Origin: Holacanthus passer
Lineage: Eukaryota; Chordata; Actinopteri; Pomacanthidae
Direction: 5' to 3'
NCBI GenBank assembly: GCA_025331565.1
Contig: JAFREQ010000009.1
Coordinates: forward strand, 5,011,501-5,075,500
Length of the DNA: 64,000 nt
Shown: piece by piece, positions 61,965-64,000 of the stretch
How positions within the stretch are numbered: position 1 is the stretch's first letter
How the letters are laid out: every line of letters begins with the position of its first letter
Notes under the pieces: generated by a model
Databases searched by the model: none
The model's input: the letters and a program-made list of their open reading frames with translations, nothing else
What the model was told of the DNA's origin: nothing
Position numbers and translations under genes: made by a program

Positions 61965-64000
61965 TTTAACCACCAGGCCAGTGAGCTGTAATTCTTATAA
62001 TACTTGGAGTGGAGTGGTGAGTAGATGTTAGCCAGCTGAGACATAACAGAAATCACATGAGCTTTACAACACTCCATCCCTGATCTGGGATCAGTGGGTC
62101 AGTGTGTCTTGGGGAAGAAGAAACAACAAGCCTCATTCATCTGTTCTACTCTGCACGTGAAAAGCGACTAAGCGACACACACGATCAATCCTCATCACAC
62201 ACAGCGCCTGTGGAGGAGAAGCTGTTTGTCATCTAGTTCATTTTGTAGCCTACACCCAAAAAAAACACACACACACATTTTACACACACGTTTAAAGATG
62301 ACACCCTAAACGACTCCAATGTAGCTGCCAAACGTGGGTTACATGACCAAAATGGCCATTAATCTTTATCTTCACAGGCCCGCTCTCCTCTCCTGTTGTT
62401 AATTTTTCTCTCAGCAGCACCTTCCTTCGTCTCTCATCATCTCCAGACTACTCTTCTCCACAGTGTCATAAAATCAATGCATCCACATAGATCTTTGACA
62501 CTTAATATTACGGGAAAAGAAATGGAAATGGCATTGAAGTGATATTCAGAAAGCAGAGGTAGAGATAGTGCCTGACAGAAAAATCTGCTTCTATAGACTC
62601 TTAGTTTAATAAATCAGATGTAGACTGCGTTTGTTACTGTTTAAAGGTAACACTGTGCTTCAGCAAAGTAAATATATGTATTAATCAACACCCTTTAGAT
62701 TTCACAGATTGGGGGCCACATACTTTTGGCCAACATGAACCATGACATGGCATACCTATATGTGAATGTTGAACATCTCATGCCAGCACCATAGACATTA
62801 ATATGCTGATATAACAACCTCCCTCTTTTGGAAAGGCTTTGGAAAGAATGTTGAACCTGGATTTGTTCCCGTTCAGCCACAAGAGCACAAGTGAGGTCGA
62901 TGCTGGCAGATAAGGCCTGGCTCACAGTCAGCATTTAGATTTGTTTTGAGGTCGGGGCTCTAATCTAATCAAGCTCTTCCATACCAAACACTGAAATCCA
63001 TCATGGACCTGGCTGTTCAAACAGGACCTGCTGGTGGCGCTATGCAATGAAAAGTCCATCCAATAATTGTCAAGACATTTCACCAAAGACAAAAATGTCA
63101 ACCTGCTGGTGGGAGTAGATGAAAAGGGATGACCATAGTGAGCAGGACCGTCCTCTGGGGACCACGATGTGCATGTTTCACTGCAATCCATCTAATAGTT
63201 TACTATCACATAAGACAAAGCACCAAATCCTCACAAATGAGAAGGTGGAGCCAGAGAGTGTAAAAATGACTTGTATGTGTGCACATTCACACAGATATTC
63301 ATGAATGCACACAAACACAAATTCACAGGCACTTTTTTCTGCAGTACAGAGCGGCACAGAGGAAGCCAGGTGAGCCGGCAGACAGCCAGCTGACAGGGAG
63401 GAACAGTCTCTGTCCTACCTGCATCTGCGACTCTAATGAGCATCCAACACATCTGGTCCACTAAGAAACTTCCCTTTTCCTTGAGAAGAACTGACAATCC
63501 AGCAAGGTCTCGCACGGCAGGTTCTAAACATATGTGGAGCTCCATTTCCTTCAAAATAAACATTTTTGAGGCTGCTGCTTTGTTGAGCAGCAGTGGATTT
63601 TTTTTTTTCAAACACTGTTGCGGTAAAATCTAAAATTAAAAATCTTGTTCGGTGATTCAATTTTTGACTCACCCAAAATAGTCAACAATGCGTATCTATG
63701 TTTGTGTTTGTGTGTGTGTGCAGGGGCCAACAAATTAATAAGCAATTTTGCAGCTGAATCTATCTATTATTCATCCACATGTTCCTTATTTAGATTATCT
63801 CTCGCTTTAAATTCTCTGGAGTCTGAGGGGGAAGATGTTATTATGTCCACATCTCCAGTCCAAATGGAGAACATAGCCAGAGGACTGATGTACTTCAAAC
63901 ATGAGGTGTCCTATTAATAGAGCCGTAATATTTCTGTTTGCCTCATGCAAAACATGAAAAGAATTATTCATCTGACGTCTGGCCTTTTAGGCTTCCTCTG

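Larger units (their letters stand above)
59577..64000 (-). other. slc25a1: slc25a1 first intron (partial) or upstream region
   Basis: At least 4.4 kb without a coding exon. It holds a possible regulatory block at 59680-60130, a transposon relic at about 61519-61800, and a CA microsatellite at 61940-61964. The remainder is AT-rich and unremarkable. The right edge cuts it. Confidence 0.6.

Overview
The window is vertebrate nuclear DNA, almost certainly a percomorph-type teleost. The genes are split into many short exons with GT-AG introns. Spacing is compact: a kinase gene of about 2,100 codons occupies only 24 kb. The non-coding DNA is rich in CA/GT, CT/GA and GATA microsatellites and in short DNA-transposon relics of kinds common in ray-finned fish. 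There is no bacterial-style operon, CRISPR array, rRNA or recognisable tRNA. I rebuilt each gene by joining exons by hand at splice sites, keeping the reading frame and comparing with remembered family sequences. Every junction below keeps frame.

Layout, left to right. (1) 1-2415 is intergenic with a hAT-like relic. (2) 2416-27864, minus strand, is phosphatidylinositol 4-kinase alpha (pi4ka): 54 coding exons, 2,097 residues, complete from ATG to stop, with a 3' UTR of about 1 kb. (3) Inside one 3.9-kb pi4ka intron, on the plus strand, lies a complete heparin cofactor II gene (serpind1; 504 residues). (4) 27865-28231 is a compact head-to-head promoter shared by pi4ka and (5) snap29, plus strand, 28981-30953, 260 residues, complete. 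(6) 31-36 kb is intergenic. (7) 36323-47925, minus strand, is a secreted somatomedin-B plus thrombospondin type-1 protein (SBSPON family; 263 residues, complete). (8) 48-53 kb is intergenic, with a 300-bp polypyrimidine tract beside the sbspon start and several transposon relics. (9) 53058-59576, minus strand, is the mitochondrial citrate carrier slc25a1. Its first coding exon (about 30 residues) is not seen and presumably lies beyond the right edge. (10) 59577-64000 is that gene's first intron.

The genes do not form one pathway. PI4KA makes PI4P at the plasma membrane, SNAP29 is a Qbc-SNARE of late membrane fusion, heparin cofactor II is a liver-type thrombin inhibitor, SLC25A1 exports citrate from mitochondria, and the SBSPON protein is extracellular. 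What links them is synteny: PI4KA, SERPIND1 and SNAP29 are neighbours on human 22q11.21, SLC25A1 lies elsewhere in the same human band, and SBSPON is on human chromosome 8.

I found no new multi-gene system. The points most worth a second look are the unusual linkage snap29-sbspon-slc25a1, the nested serpind1, the shared promoter, a hAT element with a near-perfect 8-bp target duplication, a long fold-back element, the polypurine tract at the sbspon start, and several intronic or intergenic blocks that look like conserved enhancers.
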